A DNA stretch of 64,000 nt, taken from Deferrivibrio essentukiensis. Lineage in GTDB: Bacteria; Chrysiogenota; Deferribacteres; Deferribacterales; Deferrivibrionaceae. The stretch spans positions 1 to 64,000 of the forward strand of contig NZ_JAJAFU010000011.1 in NCBI RefSeq assembly GCF_020480685.1. Reading direction: 5' to 3'. The notes below the pieces were generated by a model, which did not search any database, was not told where the DNA came from, and worked only from the letters and a program-made list of their open reading frames with translations. This document shows, piece after piece, positions 34,149 through 44,726 of the stretch (position 1 is the stretch's first letter; every line of letters starts with the position of its first letter). Made by a program: the position numbers and the translations under genes.

Positions 34149-34239
34149 ATGTACCAGTTTCTCCGCACTGAGGACACTTTTTTGGCTTACATCTACCTTC
34201 TTTTTCATATCCACACTTTGAGCATACAAATACTGCCAT
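34132..34239 (-). CDS. 35-residue zinc-ribbon / rubredoxin-like protein
   Basis: Short gene of 36 codons including stop. It starts MAVFVCSKCGYEKEG, then RCKPKKCPQCGE, and ends in a short polar tail: two CxxC pairs and the RCKP motif as in rubrerythrin-associated rubredoxin-like domains, which bind iron or zinc. Start ATG 34239 has GGAGGCAATTG just upstream, and TGATG overlaps the stop of the PerR gene. It overlaps the start of TIGR02757 by 17 bases. A metal-binding helper next to a peroxide-type regulator fits oxidative or metal stress. Confidence 0.8.
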   Translation of the reverse strand: MAVFVCSKCGYEKEGRCKPKKCPQCGETGTFDKKQ

Positions 34240-34646
34240 CAATTGCCTCCTTTTTTACATTTTTCACATGTACCAAAAAGATTTAACTGATATTCTTCTA
34301 CCTCTCCGTTTAAGCCGGAAAAACCGATATTTATGTCAAATATATCATGAACACTTCCACACTTTTTACAGTAAAAATGTGCATGGTTAGACAAATCCGG
34401 GTCAAATCTACTGCATTTTGGGTCAGTAGAGATTTGTCTTACTACCCCTGACTTTACCAAAACATCAAGAGTATTATATACCGTAGCAAATGAGAAACTT
34501 TTATCTTTTGATCTAAGTTGTTCATAAATTTCAACAGCTGAAGGGTGTGAAGTATTATTGTCAAGAAATTCAACAATCCACTGTCTTGGTTTCGTAATTT
34601 TAAAACCTTCTTTTTTAAGCGCCTCAATTGCTCTTTCTGTAAACAT
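34239..34646 (-). CDS. Fur-family transcriptional regulator (PerR-like)
   Basis: 135 residues. N-terminal winged helix (ITKPRQWIVEFLDNNTSHPSAVEIYEQL, about 16-43, then FSFATVYNTLDVLVKSGVV). The C-terminal part has HAHFYCKKCGSVHDI near 90-104 and GTCEKCKK at the end, the two CxxC pairs of the structural zinc site. Length and the pattern of His and Asp (SRFDPDLSNHAHFYC) fit PerR/Fur proteins that sense peroxide or iron; PerR versus Fur cannot be settled. The zinc-ribbon gene starts on its stop codon. Confidence 0.9.
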   Translation of the reverse strand: MFTERAIEALKKEGFKITKPRQWIVEFLDNNTSHPSAVEIYEQLRSKDKSFSFATVYNTLDVLVKSGVVRQISTDPKCSRFDPDLSNHAHFYCKKCGSVHDIFDINIGFSGLNGEVEEYQLNLFGTCEKCKKGGN

Positions 34647-34665
34647 AGCATTCTCCTGATTTTAT

Positions 34666-37044
34666 TTAAAGTAGCCCTTCAAAAGGTGTTAAACTTTTTC
34701 GCTTTATTTTAATTTTAGAAATATTATAGTTTAAAAACTTAAAAAATTCAACAAAATTAAATGTCCCGAGGTTGGAAACCCTCAACTTTAAATAATTTTT
34801 GCCAATTTCAATAAGATAATCTTTTAACTTAATCTCTTTTATATTTCCATTTTTACCCTTTTTCTGATAAAAGTCCTGGTTTAAATTTATGTGAGATTTT
34901 AGTATATCAAATGACGAATTGTCAAATTCATATTCAGCGATAAAGTCAGCACAAAGATTGATGGAGTCTGCATTATAATAGGTTTTAAAATATAATCCCT
35001 TTGGTAATATGCTGTTTAATTTGTGCAACTTCTCTTCTAAATTTTCTGGTATGATTTTAGTAAGTAAAATTTCATTTTCACCTTCAACTCCAACCGGTAG
35101 AGGATAAAGGTAACTGAGCTTTGGTTGTGGGTTAAAACCTTTTGAGTAGTCAAGCTCTATCGCTGCAATATTAAATGATTGAGATAGGACTCTATTTAAG
35201 TCTATTGCGGAAAAGAGTGAGCTAATATTTTTCTTGCTGAATACAAAAGCAATTTTCTCAAATACTTTTTCTTCTGTTAAGTTAGGTTTTGATATAAAAG
35301 AGGACTTAATGGCATCTATATTTTTTATTTCTTTGAAATCACAAATCCCGCAACCTTTACAGTTTGTTTCACGGCAATCATCTGTAGTCGTTTCAGATTT
35401 TGATTTTTCATATTCTTGCCACAAAAATTCTTTCGTAACTCCTGTATCAATATTATCCCACGGTAAAATATCATTTTTGTCAAAGGATTTCATCGCAGTC
35501 TCTTCAAACGTTAAACCGGCTTTTTCAAAACTTTTGAGCCAATTGTCAAAAATAAAATGCTCTGACCAACCGTCATAAATATTTCCCATACTTAAAGCAT
35601 TAATTAATACCTTACCCATCCTCCTGTCACCGCGGGATATTGCTCCTTCAAGGATACTTTGATAAGGGTCGTGAAATTTAAATCTAATTTTTGTACTTTT
35701 TAAAGTTTCACTTAGAATGGTTTGCTTTCTTTTAATTTCATCTATGCTGTTTTGAGGAAACCATTGAAAAGGTGTGAAAGGTTTTGGAACAAAATTGGAT
35801 ACAGATACGGTAATGTTAAAACTTTTTCTAACTTTTCTTTTTATTTTTACGGCTAGGTTTGCTATCTCCAAAACATCTTCATCGGTTTCAAATGGCAAAC
35901 CAATCATAAAGTATAGCTTTGCCCCGTTAAAACCGTTATTGGAGGCACAAACCACGGCATCAATAATCTCTTCTTCTGTCAAATTTTTATTTATGATATT
36001 TCGCATCCTTTGACTTCCTGCTTCGGGTGCAATTGTAAATCCAGATTTACGTACCTTTTTTAGCTCTTGAAAAATATAATCTTTTACTCTGTCTGCTCTT
36101 ATGGATGGAAGGCTCAGAGATACTTTGTTATCTGAGAGCGCTTCTGAAAGTTTTAGTAGGAGTTCTTCAAGGCATGAGTAGTCAGCTGCGGAAAGTGATA
36201 AAAGGGATACTTCCAAGTACCCTGTATTTTTAATTTGTTCAATTGCATTTTCAATAATATCCGAAACGTTTCTTTCCCTTGAAGGCCTGTAAATCATTCC
36301 TGCCTGACAAAACCTGCAACCTCTAGTGCAACCTCGTGAAATTTCAATTGTTACTCTGTCCTGAACAATCGGCATGAGGGGGACAACAGGTTTTGTGACA
36401 GTGTAATCATTATGAAAATTTTTATATATATTTTTTCGGACAATTTTATTTTTTTGAAGAGCAGGTATGTAGGTAAATTTATATTCATTAATCTTTTCAA
36501 GTTTTTCTCTTCTTGTAAGTTTTTTATCATTAATATCATTTAAAACTTTTATTAGCTCTTCTTCCATTTCACCTATGAAAAAAACATCTATAAAATCTTC
36601 AATAGGCGCAGGGTTGACCACACAAGGCCCGCCTGCGATAACTATAGGGGAATTTTCAACTCTATCTTCTGATAAAAGTGGTATACCACTTTCAGATATG
36701 ATTTTAAGCATATTTGTATAGGAAAGCTCGTACTGTAAAGAAAAACCAATAATGTCAAACTTTGATAAGGGTGTTTGGCTTTCAAGAGATACAAACAATT
36801 CTTTGCCAAATTCATCCAGAGCATCAACCCATGGCATAAAGAATCTTTCGCAAATAATATCTTTGTCCTGATTTAGGCGTTCATATAGTATTTTTATACC
36901 TAAGTGAGACATACCTACTTCGTAAACATCGGGGAAGATAAGGCAAAACTTAAGTGCATCTTCGTTATTTTTATGATATGAATTAAACTCATTGTTAATG
37001 TATCTCAGCGGCTTATTAACATTTAATAATTTTAAAAATTCCAT
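34666..37044 (-). CDS. TIGR03960 radical SAM protein fused to DUF2344 (TIGR03936) domain
   Basis: 792 residues. Order: an N-terminal B12-binding-like domain (about 1-200), radical SAM core with the cluster motif CTRGCRFC near 236-243 within ISRGCTRGCRFCQAGM, a Cys-rich linker CRETNCKGCGICDF near 556-570 that could hold another Fe-S cluster, and a C-terminal DUF2344 domain (from about 590). Genes of this type are frequently placed behind mre/rodA and beside ribonuclease G; here the ribonuclease gene is absent from the locus. Function is thought to concern RNA or rRNA/tRNA maturation but is unproven. Confidence 0.88.
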   Translation of the reverse strand: MEFLKLLNVNKPLRYINNEFNSYHKNNEDALKFCLIFPDVYEVGMSHLGIKILYERLNQDKDIICERFFMPWVDALDEFGKELFVSLESQTPLSKFDIIGFSLQYELSYTNMLKIISESGIPLLSEDRVENSPIVIAGGPCVVNPAPIEDFIDVFFIGEMEEELIKVLNDINDKKLTRREKLEKINEYKFTYIPALQKNKIVRKNIYKNFHNDYTVTKPVVPLMPIVQDRVTIEISRGCTRGCRFCQAGMIYRPSRERNVSDIIENAIEQIKNTGYLEVSLLSLSAADYSCLEELLLKLSEALSDNKVSLSLPSIRADRVKDYIFQELKKVRKSGFTIAPEAGSQRMRNIINKNLTEEEIIDAVVCASNNGFNGAKLYFMIGLPFETDEDVLEIANLAVKIKRKVRKSFNITVSVSNFVPKPFTPFQWFPQNSIDEIKRKQTILSETLKSTKIRFKFHDPYQSILEGAISRGDRRMGKVLINALSMGNIYDGWSEHFIFDNWLKSFEKAGLTFEETAMKSFDKNDILPWDNIDTGVTKEFLWQEYEKSKSETTTDDCRETNCKGCGICDFKEIKNIDAIKSSFISKPNLTEEKVFEKIAFVFSKKNISSLFSAIDLNRVLSQSFNIAAIELDYSKGFNPQPKLSYLYPLPVGVEGENEILLTKIIPENLEEKLHKLNSILPKGLYFKTYYNADSINLCADFIAEYEFDNSSFDILKSHINLNQDFYQKKGKNGNIKEIKLKDYLIEIGKNYLKLRVSNLGTFNFVEFFKFLNYNISKIKIKRKSLTPFEGLL

Positions 37045-37061
37045 ATTTATTCCTTGACTTT

Positions 37062-38177
37062 TTAATACTCCGAAGGGGAGTTAAATTTTCTCATTTTTGC
37101 TGAATTTACAAGTCCCATCATTGCCATAAAAGTTATCATTGAAGAACCTCCATAGCTTACAAAAGGCATAGGTATCCCAACTACGGGCATTAATGATACT
37201 GTCATTGCAGAATTAACAAAAACTTGAAAAAATGTAACAGAGGCAACAGCAATACAAAGAATTTTTGCTGTTGGTTCACTTGTTTCAATGGCATTTTGAA
37301 TAATTCTGTATATTAATAGAATGAACAGTAATAGTATAATACTGCCACCAATCAGGCCAAACTCTTCATTAATAAGTGAGAAGATAAAATCAGTATGTCT
37401 TTCCGGCAAAAATTTTAAGTGAGTTTGCGTTCCTTGAAGAAAGCCTTTTCCAAACATTCCTCCTGAGCCTATGGCGACTTTAGACTGTATTACATGGTAG
37501 CCACTTCCAAAAGGGTCTCTTTCAGGATTTAAAAAGGTGAGTACTCTGTTTTTTTGGTATTCTTTTAGGTTAAACCATAAGAATGGCATACTTAAAATAA
37601 ATGTAAATAGACTAATAATAAACGTCCATTTAGTTACCCCTCTGTATAGTAAAACCATACCCCATACAGCTAAAAATATTACTGCTGTGCCAAGGTCAGG
37701 CTGTAAGAAAATAAGCAAAAAAGGGGGAAGTAAAATTAAAGATTTTTTTATGATATCAATAATTGTCAGATTATTTTCAGACAAATCACGAAAGTTGTAA
37801 GCTAAAATTATGACAAATATTATTTTGAATATTTCTGAAGGCTGTAGTCTAAAACCGCCTATATTTATCCACCTTTGAGCACCCATACCTACGTGTCCTA
37901 TTATTAAAACGAGAATCAGAAGAATGATGCCTAACACATATAAAATATAAGCGTATTCTATCCATCTTTTATAGCTAACTGCAGAAAAAAATAAAAAAGC
38001 TAATATTCCAATACCAAACCACAATATCTGTTTTTTGTAATATGCGTCAAATGTCCCGTCTGACATGTCATAAGAAGCACTATAAATTGCCAAAATACCA
38101 CATATGTTAATTAAAAAGATTATTAAAAGGAGTATAAAGTCAAAGTTTTTAAGTTGTCTTTTGTCAATCTGAAACAT
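37062..38177 (-). CDS. rodA: Rod-shape peptidoglycan glycosyltransferase RodA
   Basis: SEDS-family polymerase of lateral-wall peptidoglycan, working with PBP2. 371 residues, about ten membrane spans. Seen: QRWINIGGFRLQPSEIFKI near 107-125, FLNPERDPFGSGYHVIQSKVAIGSGG near 205-230, HTDFIFSLINEEFG with the catalytic Asp region near 249-262, and MPFVSYGGSS near 346. Overlaps mrdA by 14 bases, so the two partners are coupled. Confidence 0.95.
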   Translation of the reverse strand: MFQIDKRQLKNFDFILLLIIFLINICGILAIYSASYDMSDGTFDAYYKKQILWFGIGILAFLFFSAVSYKRWIEYAYILYVLGIILLILVLIIGHVGMGAQRWINIGGFRLQPSEIFKIIFVIILAYNFRDLSENNLTIIDIIKKSLILLPPFLLIFLQPDLGTAVIFLAVWGMVLLYRGVTKWTFIISLFTFILSMPFLWFNLKEYQKNRVLTFLNPERDPFGSGYHVIQSKVAIGSGGMFGKGFLQGTQTHLKFLPERHTDFIFSLINEEFGLIGGSIILLLFILLIYRIIQNAIETSEPTAKILCIAVASVTFFQVFVNSAMTVSLMPVVGIPMPFVSYGGSSMITFMAMMGLVNSAKMRKFNSPSEY

Positions 38178-39978
38178 ATTTTAAATCCACCATTTTATTT
38201 ATTATTGCCCCGGCAAGAGCTGCTGCACTCTGGCTGCCCGAACCTCCGTGCTCAACCATTGCAATAAGGGCATATTGAGGTTGTTCAGCAGGGAAGACTG
38301 CTGCAAACCAAGAATGGTCCCTATATTTTTCAGGAATTTTATCATCATCGTATTTTTCAGTTTTTTTAAGGCTGACTACTTGTGCTGTTCCCGTTTTTCC
38401 TGCAACGGTAATTGACTCCACCCTTGCTCTATAAGATGTACCGTGCCTACCATAAACCGCTTCTGTCATCCCATCAAGAATAGATTTTTTTATCTTTTCC
38501 GGGATTGTGATATAGTCGTAAACTTCTGTTTTAGTTAAAATTTCTTCATTATCATCTATTATTGATTTTACAATGTGAGGTTTTAGTATTTTTCCTCCAT
38601 TAAAAATTCCTGCAAACATATTTACCAATTGAATAGGTGTTACACTAATATAACCTTGTCCAATTGATGCAATAATTGTTTCCCCCGGAAACCAAATCTG
38701 GTTAAAGGCATTTTTTTTCCAATCTCTATTTGGGAATACCCCCTTTTTTTCATTGGGAATATCTACGTTAGTGTATTCTCCCAATTTAAATCTCTTAGCA
38801 TATTCAGAAATTTTATCTATTCCTAACTGTAATCCTAAATTGTAAAAGTATACGTCGCATGACTCTGAAATCCCCTTTTTTAAGTCAACATCTCCATGCC
38901 CTGCAGTTTTCCAGCATTTGTATTCATAATTTCCAAACTCAAGTTTACCGTTACAAAAAAACTTGGAATCCGGAGTAATAGCTTTTTCCTTTAGCCCTAT
39001 TAGTGCCATAAGAATTTTAAAAATAGAGCCGGGTGGATAATGGCTTTCAATAGCTCTGTTCAGCAGAGGTTTTTTATTATCTTTAATAAGCTTGTCCCAG
39101 TTTTCTTCAGTGATATATGGAATAAACTCATTAAGGTCATATGTAGGGGATGAAAATAAAAGTATTAATTCTCCTGTTTGTATATCTTCAACTACAATAG
39201 AGCCGCGTTTGTTTCCAAAAAGTTTTTGGGCAAATTTTTGAAGCCTGTAGTCCACGGAAAGCCTGAGCGATTTTCCGTTTACAGGGGGCTGAAACTCTAT
39301 GGTATTTATCGTTTGACCTAAGCTGTCAACTTCAACAAATTTTTTGCCATCTTTACCTCTTAATATATCTTCATAAAAATATTCAACGCCTGTTTTCCCT
39401 ATTAAATCTCCGGCGAAGTAATTTTGTTTTGTTTTTAAATCTTGCTCTGTAGTTTCTCCAAGATATCCAATTATATGGCTCATTGAGGTGCTATCCAGAT
39501 AGTCTCTTACCGGGTCAAGTTTTATATTTACCCCCTGCAAATCTTCAATATTTTCACTGAAATATGACAACTCTTCAAAAGTTAATCCTCTGTATGCAAG
39601 AACTTCTTGGTAGTAGTATGCCTTTTTTAATCTTTTTTCTATTAATTCTTTATCGATGGGAATTTTTTGGTTTATTAAATTTAATAGATTATTTTTATCT
39701 TCAATATCTTCTCTTACGAGATAAAGGTTATAGCTTGGTTTATTTTTTACAATAATATTATCATTTCTGTCATAAATAAATCCGCGATCAGCTTTTACCC
39801 TTACAACTCTTATTCTGTTGTTATCTGCTATTTTTTTATATTTGTCATAGTTAATTATTTGCAGATAAAGCAGTCTGAGAAATATAATGAAAAAGCCGGC
39901 AAGTAAAAATGCAAAAAACACTACTGACTTTTTATTGTAAATCAAGTTAATCTTGTCTTCAAGCTTTCGAAATAACAA
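38164..39978 (-). CDS. mrdA: Penicillin-binding protein 2 (peptidoglycan D,D-transpeptidase MrdA)
   Basis: Inner-membrane bitopic transpeptidase of the elongasome, 604 residues. N-terminal anchor about 18-40; dimerisation domain with RGFIYDRND near 65; catalytic SxxK in YPPGSIFKILMA near 318-329; SESCDVYFYNLG as the second motif; KTGTAQV near 527. All three active-site boxes are intact. The start overlaps mreD by 20 bases and the end overlaps rodA. Confidence 0.94.
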   Translation of the reverse strand: MLFRKLEDKINLIYNKKSVVFFAFLLAGFFIIFLRLLYLQIINYDKYKKIADNNRIRVVRVKADRGFIYDRNDNIIVKNKPSYNLYLVREDIEDKNNLLNLINQKIPIDKELIEKRLKKAYYYQEVLAYRGLTFEELSYFSENIEDLQGVNIKLDPVRDYLDSTSMSHIIGYLGETTEQDLKTKQNYFAGDLIGKTGVEYFYEDILRGKDGKKFVEVDSLGQTINTIEFQPPVNGKSLRLSVDYRLQKFAQKLFGNKRGSIVVEDIQTGELILLFSSPTYDLNEFIPYITEENWDKLIKDNKKPLLNRAIESHYPPGSIFKILMALIGLKEKAITPDSKFFCNGKLEFGNYEYKCWKTAGHGDVDLKKGISESCDVYFYNLGLQLGIDKISEYAKRFKLGEYTNVDIPNEKKGVFPNRDWKKNAFNQIWFPGETIIASIGQGYISVTPIQLVNMFAGIFNGGKILKPHIVKSIIDDNEEILTKTEVYDYITIPEKIKKSILDGMTEAVYGRHGTSYRARVESITVAGKTGTAQVVSLKKTEKYDDDKIPEKYRDHSWFAAVFPAEQPQYALIAMVEHGGSGSQSAAALAGAIINKMVDLKYVSD

Positions 39979-40429
39979 CTTTGTGCCTCACTAAATAAAA
40001 GTTTATCAAATAATAGGTAATTAAATCTACGGCTGATGAAATTAAAAATTTAGTTATTTCCGTATCTTCAGCCTTCATAACTAAAAATACAAGTAAAAAT
40101 TTATAAAATAAAATTGAGGTGGTTATAAAAGGTAAGTAACTATGACTTTTTTCATTTGTGAAAAATTTATCGTAAAAGCTTTTAAATATAAATATTATAT
40201 AAAATATAAAAAATCCTACGCCAAAATAGCTTGGATATAGGTAGTCAAAAAGTAAACCGCCAATAAATATGTAAAAGATAAAGTCTTTAAACTTTTTCCC
40301 TGAGTTTAGATAAAGTAAGAAAAAAACAATTAAAAAATCAAAGTACTTAACAAAACGGTTATAAATTAAGAATACAACTGTTCCGATAAGGCATAATGTA
40401 GCATATTGTAAATATTTATTTTTTAACAT
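39959..40429 (-). CDS. mreD: Rod shape-determining protein MreD
   Basis: 156-residue hydrophobic protein with about five spans; little primary conservation, but GGLLFDYLYPSYFGVGFFIFYIIF near 57-80 resembles the MreD core and the position between mreC and mrdA is diagnostic. Overlaps mreC by 14 bases and mrdA by 20. Confidence 0.9.
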   Translation of the reverse strand: MLKNKYLQYATLCLIGTVVFLIYNRFVKYFDFLIVFFLLYLNSGKKFKDFIFYIFIGGLLFDYLYPSYFGVGFFIFYIIFIFKSFYDKFFTNEKSHSYLPFITTSILFYKFLLVFLVMKAEDTEITKFLISSAVDLITYYLINFYLVRHKVVISKA

Positions 40430-41219
40430 TTTTTATAATAAGAGCGTTTTCTATTTTATTAAAGTTTATGAGTGGCTTTAGTATAATTTTTTGAAACAAA
40501 TTACTTTCTGAATTTTCTATCTTAACTACTGTGCCAACAGGTATCCCTTTTGGGTAAACCCCACCTAACCCGGTTGTTATGAAAAGGTCGTTTATTTCAA
40601 CAGGTTCTAACTTATCATAGTAGTCTACAAAAATACCACCTTTGCCATCCCCTTTAAGTATACCGGTAGTCCGTGTTTCAAAATTCATAACACTTACATT
40701 ATTTGTTATGTCAAGTATGACTTTGACCAAAGACGAATTAATATATACATCGTCTACTTTGCCTACAAGCCCTGTGTGCCCCACAATCGTATCATTTACC
40801 TTGATATTATCTTTCATCCCTTTATCGATAATGAAATAACTGAGTGAATTGGTTAGGTTTTTTCCTATTATGTTACAGGCAACTGTATCAAAATTATACG
40901 CATCTTTAAACTCTAAAAGCTGTTTAAGCCTTTCGTAATCAGTTAGCTTTTCTTTCAATATACTTATTTCAAACTTGTAATTGTCCAGCTCTTTTTTTAA
41001 AAGTTCATTCTCTTTTTTTACATTTACGAGAAATATATAGTTGTTTACTAAGTTACCTATTGAGTTTGAGGTAATATAATAAGTATAGACAATCGGATTT
41101 AATATATTTCCCAAAATTCCCCTGAATGGTCCGGTAATCTTTGGGTTCTTAATTTGCACAACAATTAAGGCTGATACGAAAGCTAATATCAGAAAAAGGT
41201 ATCTTTTTTTTACCATCAA
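40416..41219 (-). CDS. mreC: Rod shape-determining protein MreC
   Basis: 267 residues: an N-terminal membrane anchor (about 7-24), a coiled coil (about 65-105, NVKKENELLKKELDNYKFEISILKEKL pattern) and periplasmic beta domains with VGHTGLVGKVDDVYINSSLVKVILD near 145-169 and ITTGLGGVYPKGIPVGTVV. Links MreB to PBP2/RodA. Four bases separate it from mreB. Confidence 0.94.
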   Translation of the reverse strand: MMVKKRYLFLILAFVSALIVVQIKNPKITGPFRGILGNILNPIVYTYYITSNSIGNLVNNYIFLVNVKKENELLKKELDNYKFEISILKEKLTDYERLKQLLEFKDAYNFDTVACNIIGKNLTNSLSYFIIDKGMKDNIKVNDTIVGHTGLVGKVDDVYINSSLVKVILDITNNVSVMNFETRTTGILKGDGKGGIFVDYYDKLEPVEINDLFITTGLGGVYPKGIPVGTVVKIENSESNLFQKIILKPLINFNKIENALIIKNVKK

Positions 41220-41223
41220 TTAT

Positions 41224-42305
<1,082 letters not shown>

Positions 42306-42330
42306 TGTATATTGTATAAAAATTGCTTTT

Positions 42331-42888
42331 TTATGACATAAGTATTTCTTCAATTTCAGCAAGTGAGTCTATAACAAACTTAATATGCTCATCTTTATCA
42401 ACACCAAGCTCTAAAATCCCTTTTTCAATATCGTCTCTGTTGACACCTTTTGCAAATGATTTGTCTTTTAGCTTTTTCTTAACACTTTTGACTTCCAGAT
42501 TTGATATTTTTTTGTCAGGCCTTACGTAACCGCAAGCCATTAAAAAACCACAAAGTTCATCAACTGCAAAAAGTGTTTTTGCCATAAGTGTTTTTCTGGG
42601 GGTATTGGTATATTCTGCATGCCCTAATATAGCTTGCAATATATCTTCATCTACCCCTTTATTTTTCAAAATTTCCACCCCTTTGTAAGGGTGTTCATCG
42701 ATGCTTGGATACATTTCATAGTCAAAATCGTGTAACAGTCCTGTAAATCCCCACTTTTCAGTATCTTCACCAAACTTTTTGGCATAAGATTTCATTGCTT
42801 GTTCAACTGCAAACGCATGCTTCAAAAGAGAATTGGATTTGGTATATTCTTGTAAAATTGACAGTGCGGTTTCTCTATCTGTTTTCAC
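42331..42888 (-). CDS. HD-domain hydrolase (HDIG type)
   Basis: 185-residue cytoplasmic protein. The metal-binding pattern H...HD is seen: an early His in LLKHAFAVEQAM near 22, GFTGLLHDFDYEMYP near 47-61, and a later HPYKGVEILKNKG plus HAEYTNTPRK. Members hydrolyse phosphate esters or nucleotides; substrate unknown. Overlaps the end of lgt by 14 bases, so it is co-translated with it. Confidence 0.85.
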   Translation of the reverse strand: MKTDRETALSILQEYTKSNSLLKHAFAVEQAMKSYAKKFGEDTEKWGFTGLLHDFDYEMYPSIDEHPYKGVEILKNKGVDEDILQAILGHAEYTNTPRKTLMAKTLFAVDELCGFLMACGYVRPDKKISNLEVKSVKKKLKDKSFAKGVNRDDIEKGILELGVDKDEHIKFVIDSLAEIEEILMS

Positions 42889-43828
42889 TTTTTCCCCTTT
42901 TGTATAAAATAATGGTTCCTATAATTATCATTGCCATACTTGCCAAATGAGGTGCTCTGAAGATTCCAATCATAAGGTCATCGGCTCTAAATGTAGTTAC
43001 AAAGCCTCTTATAATTCCATAAAATATGAGGTAAAGCCCTGTGATTTTACCAACTCCAAGATTTTTATCATTCTTCCACAACGTTATTAAAATAGCAGCA
43101 CCGATGAAATTAAGAATCATTTCATAAAAAAAGGTGGGGTGCACGGGAAGTGTCCCAAAATCTTGGTATGCGGGGGGGAAGTATTTTTTTGGAAAACTTA
43201 TCCCCCACGGCACATAATATTTTAATTCGTAAGCTTTGTTTTCAAATACTACAGTTATTTTTTTCCCGCTATCTATTAAATCTTTTATGGTGGAAATAGA
43301 TATAGGATTATTTTCTATTTTTAATGAGGTCAAAACAGTTGCCCAAAATTCAGGGAATTTGTTTTTTAATGAAAATATAATGGATAAAGGGGTGATTGTG
43401 GGGACTCCATGGGCTTCACCGTTTGCAAAATTGCCAAATCTTCCAATTCCTTGAGCTAAAAGTAAGAAAGGCAATATTAAATCCCCAAGAAATATTAATT
43501 TTATTTTTTTTAGTCTTGTTATTAGAAGTAGAGTAAAAAAACCACCTATTATTCCGCCGTGTATCGCAAGTCCACCGTGCCATACAGCAAATATTTCAAA
43601 AGGGGTATTCTTATAAAATTCCCACTTTAACAATACGTAATATATTCTTGCCCCTAATATCCCTCCCATGAATGTAAAAAGGATAATATTTTCTATTTCA
43701 TCAGGGTTGTATTTTAATTTCTTAGCCTTTTTTTTGGTAAAATAGATTGCCAATAATATCCCTATCAGATACATGAGGCTGTAATAACGGATTTCAAAGT
43801 TACCTATTTTAAAAATATACGGAAACAT
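42875..43828 (-). CDS. lgt: Phosphatidylglycerol-prolipoprotein diacylglyceryl transferase
   Basis: Attaches diacylglycerol to the lipobox Cys of prolipoproteins in the inner membrane; one client here is the CsgG-like lipoprotein at 55 kb. About 317 residues, roughly seven spans. Hallmarks: YYSLMYLIG near 15-23, WHGGLAIHGGIIGG near 83-96 and GRFGNFANGEAHG near 128-140. ATG 43828 is chosen for its AAGGAG site; an in-frame upstream codon at 43858 would overlap the previous gene. The loop around residues 145-205 is longer than in E. coli. Confidence 0.93.
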   Translation of the reverse strand: MFPYIFKIGNFEIRYYSLMYLIGILLAIYFTKKKAKKLKYNPDEIENIILFTFMGGILGARIYYVLLKWEFYKNTPFEIFAVWHGGLAIHGGIIGGFFTLLLITRLKKIKLIFLGDLILPFLLLAQGIGRFGNFANGEAHGVPTITPLSIIFSLKNKFPEFWATVLTSLKIENNPISISTIKDLIDSGKKITVVFENKAYELKYYVPWGISFPKKYFPPAYQDFGTLPVHPTFFYEMILNFIGAAILITLWKNDKNLGVGKITGLYLIFYGIIRGFVTTFRADDLMIGIFRAPHLASMAMIIIGTIILYKRGKSENR

Positions 43829-43844
43829 TACATAATCTCCTTGT

Positions 43845-44726
43845 TTACCTGGCTGCACTTTTAGATGCTATAAGTATTGCCATAAATATTAGAATTATTC
43901 CTACAAATTGATATTTGTCAATCCCTTCTCTAAAAAAAAGATAACCAAGTACTGCAGCACCAATGGGCTCACCTAAAGTGACAATTGCAACCATGCTGCT
44001 TTTAAGATGTTTTAATGCCCAATTTAACGATGTATGCCCAATTAACTGAGGGATAACAGCTAAAAGAAACATAAAAGTATATGAGGAAGGCTTATATCCA
44101 AGAAATGTTTGCCCGGATAAAAGGGAAATTAATAATAACGTTAAGGCACTGGCTGTATATGTTATTGTTATGTAAGGTATAATATCTAAGTTTTCCCTTA
44201 CTTTACTTCCAATCATCATATATATTGCTGCTGCAATAGCGCCTATTATTGCAAAAATATCTCCGATTAAAGCATTTTTATCAAAGTTTAATGCATCATT
44301 TATATTAATATCGCCCATTGTTAAAACTATACTGCCGATAATAGATAATGCTATCCCTATGATAATATTTAAGTTTTGTTTTTCTTTAAGTAAAAAAAAC
44401 GAGAGAATGCCGACAAAGATAGGGCTCGTTGTGACTAATACTACACTGCTTGCTATGGAGGTTAGTTTAATTGAAGTAAACCATGTATAAAAATGCACAG
44501 AAAGTATTGTCCCGGATATTATTGATAGTATAAAGTCTTTTCTGGTTATTGAGTGGATGGTATAGTGTTTAAACTTAAAAACAGATATAATTATTATACT
44601 TGCAAAAATGAGCCTATATGTTGCAATCATCAGTGGAGGTACATCGTCACAAAATCTTACAAAAATTGCTGCAAAGGATATTGAGATAACACCTGATAAT
44701 AATATGAAAAAGATTTTTAGTTTCAT
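43845..44726 (-). CDS. EamA/DMT-family permease (third of three)
   Basis: 293 residues, ten hydrophobic spans in two EamA repeats (about 3-138 and 150-287). Typical repeats: ISFAAIFVRFCDDVPPLMIATYRLIFA and LGEPIGAAVLGYLFFREGI near 250-268. Exports or imports small metabolites; substrate unknown. The start overlaps the preceding EamA gene by 4 bases. Confidence 0.88.
   Translation of the reverse strand: MKLKIFFILLSGVISISFAAIFVRFCDDVPPLMIATYRLIFASIIIISVFKFKHYTIHSITRKDFILSIISGTILSVHFYTWFTSIKLTSIASSVVLVTTSPIFVGILSFFLLKEKQNLNIIIGIALSIIGSIVLTMGDININDALNFDKNALIGDIFAIIGAIAAAIYMMIGSKVRENLDIIPYITITYTASALTLLLISLLSGQTFLGYKPSSYTFMFLLAVIPQLIGHTSLNWALKHLKSSMVAIVTLGEPIGAAVLGYLFFREGIDKYQFVGIILIFMAILIASKSAAR

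Noticed and set aside
34149-34229. N-terminal extension of TIGR02757
   Set aside because: It coincides with the zinc-ribbon frame, which has better coding evidence.
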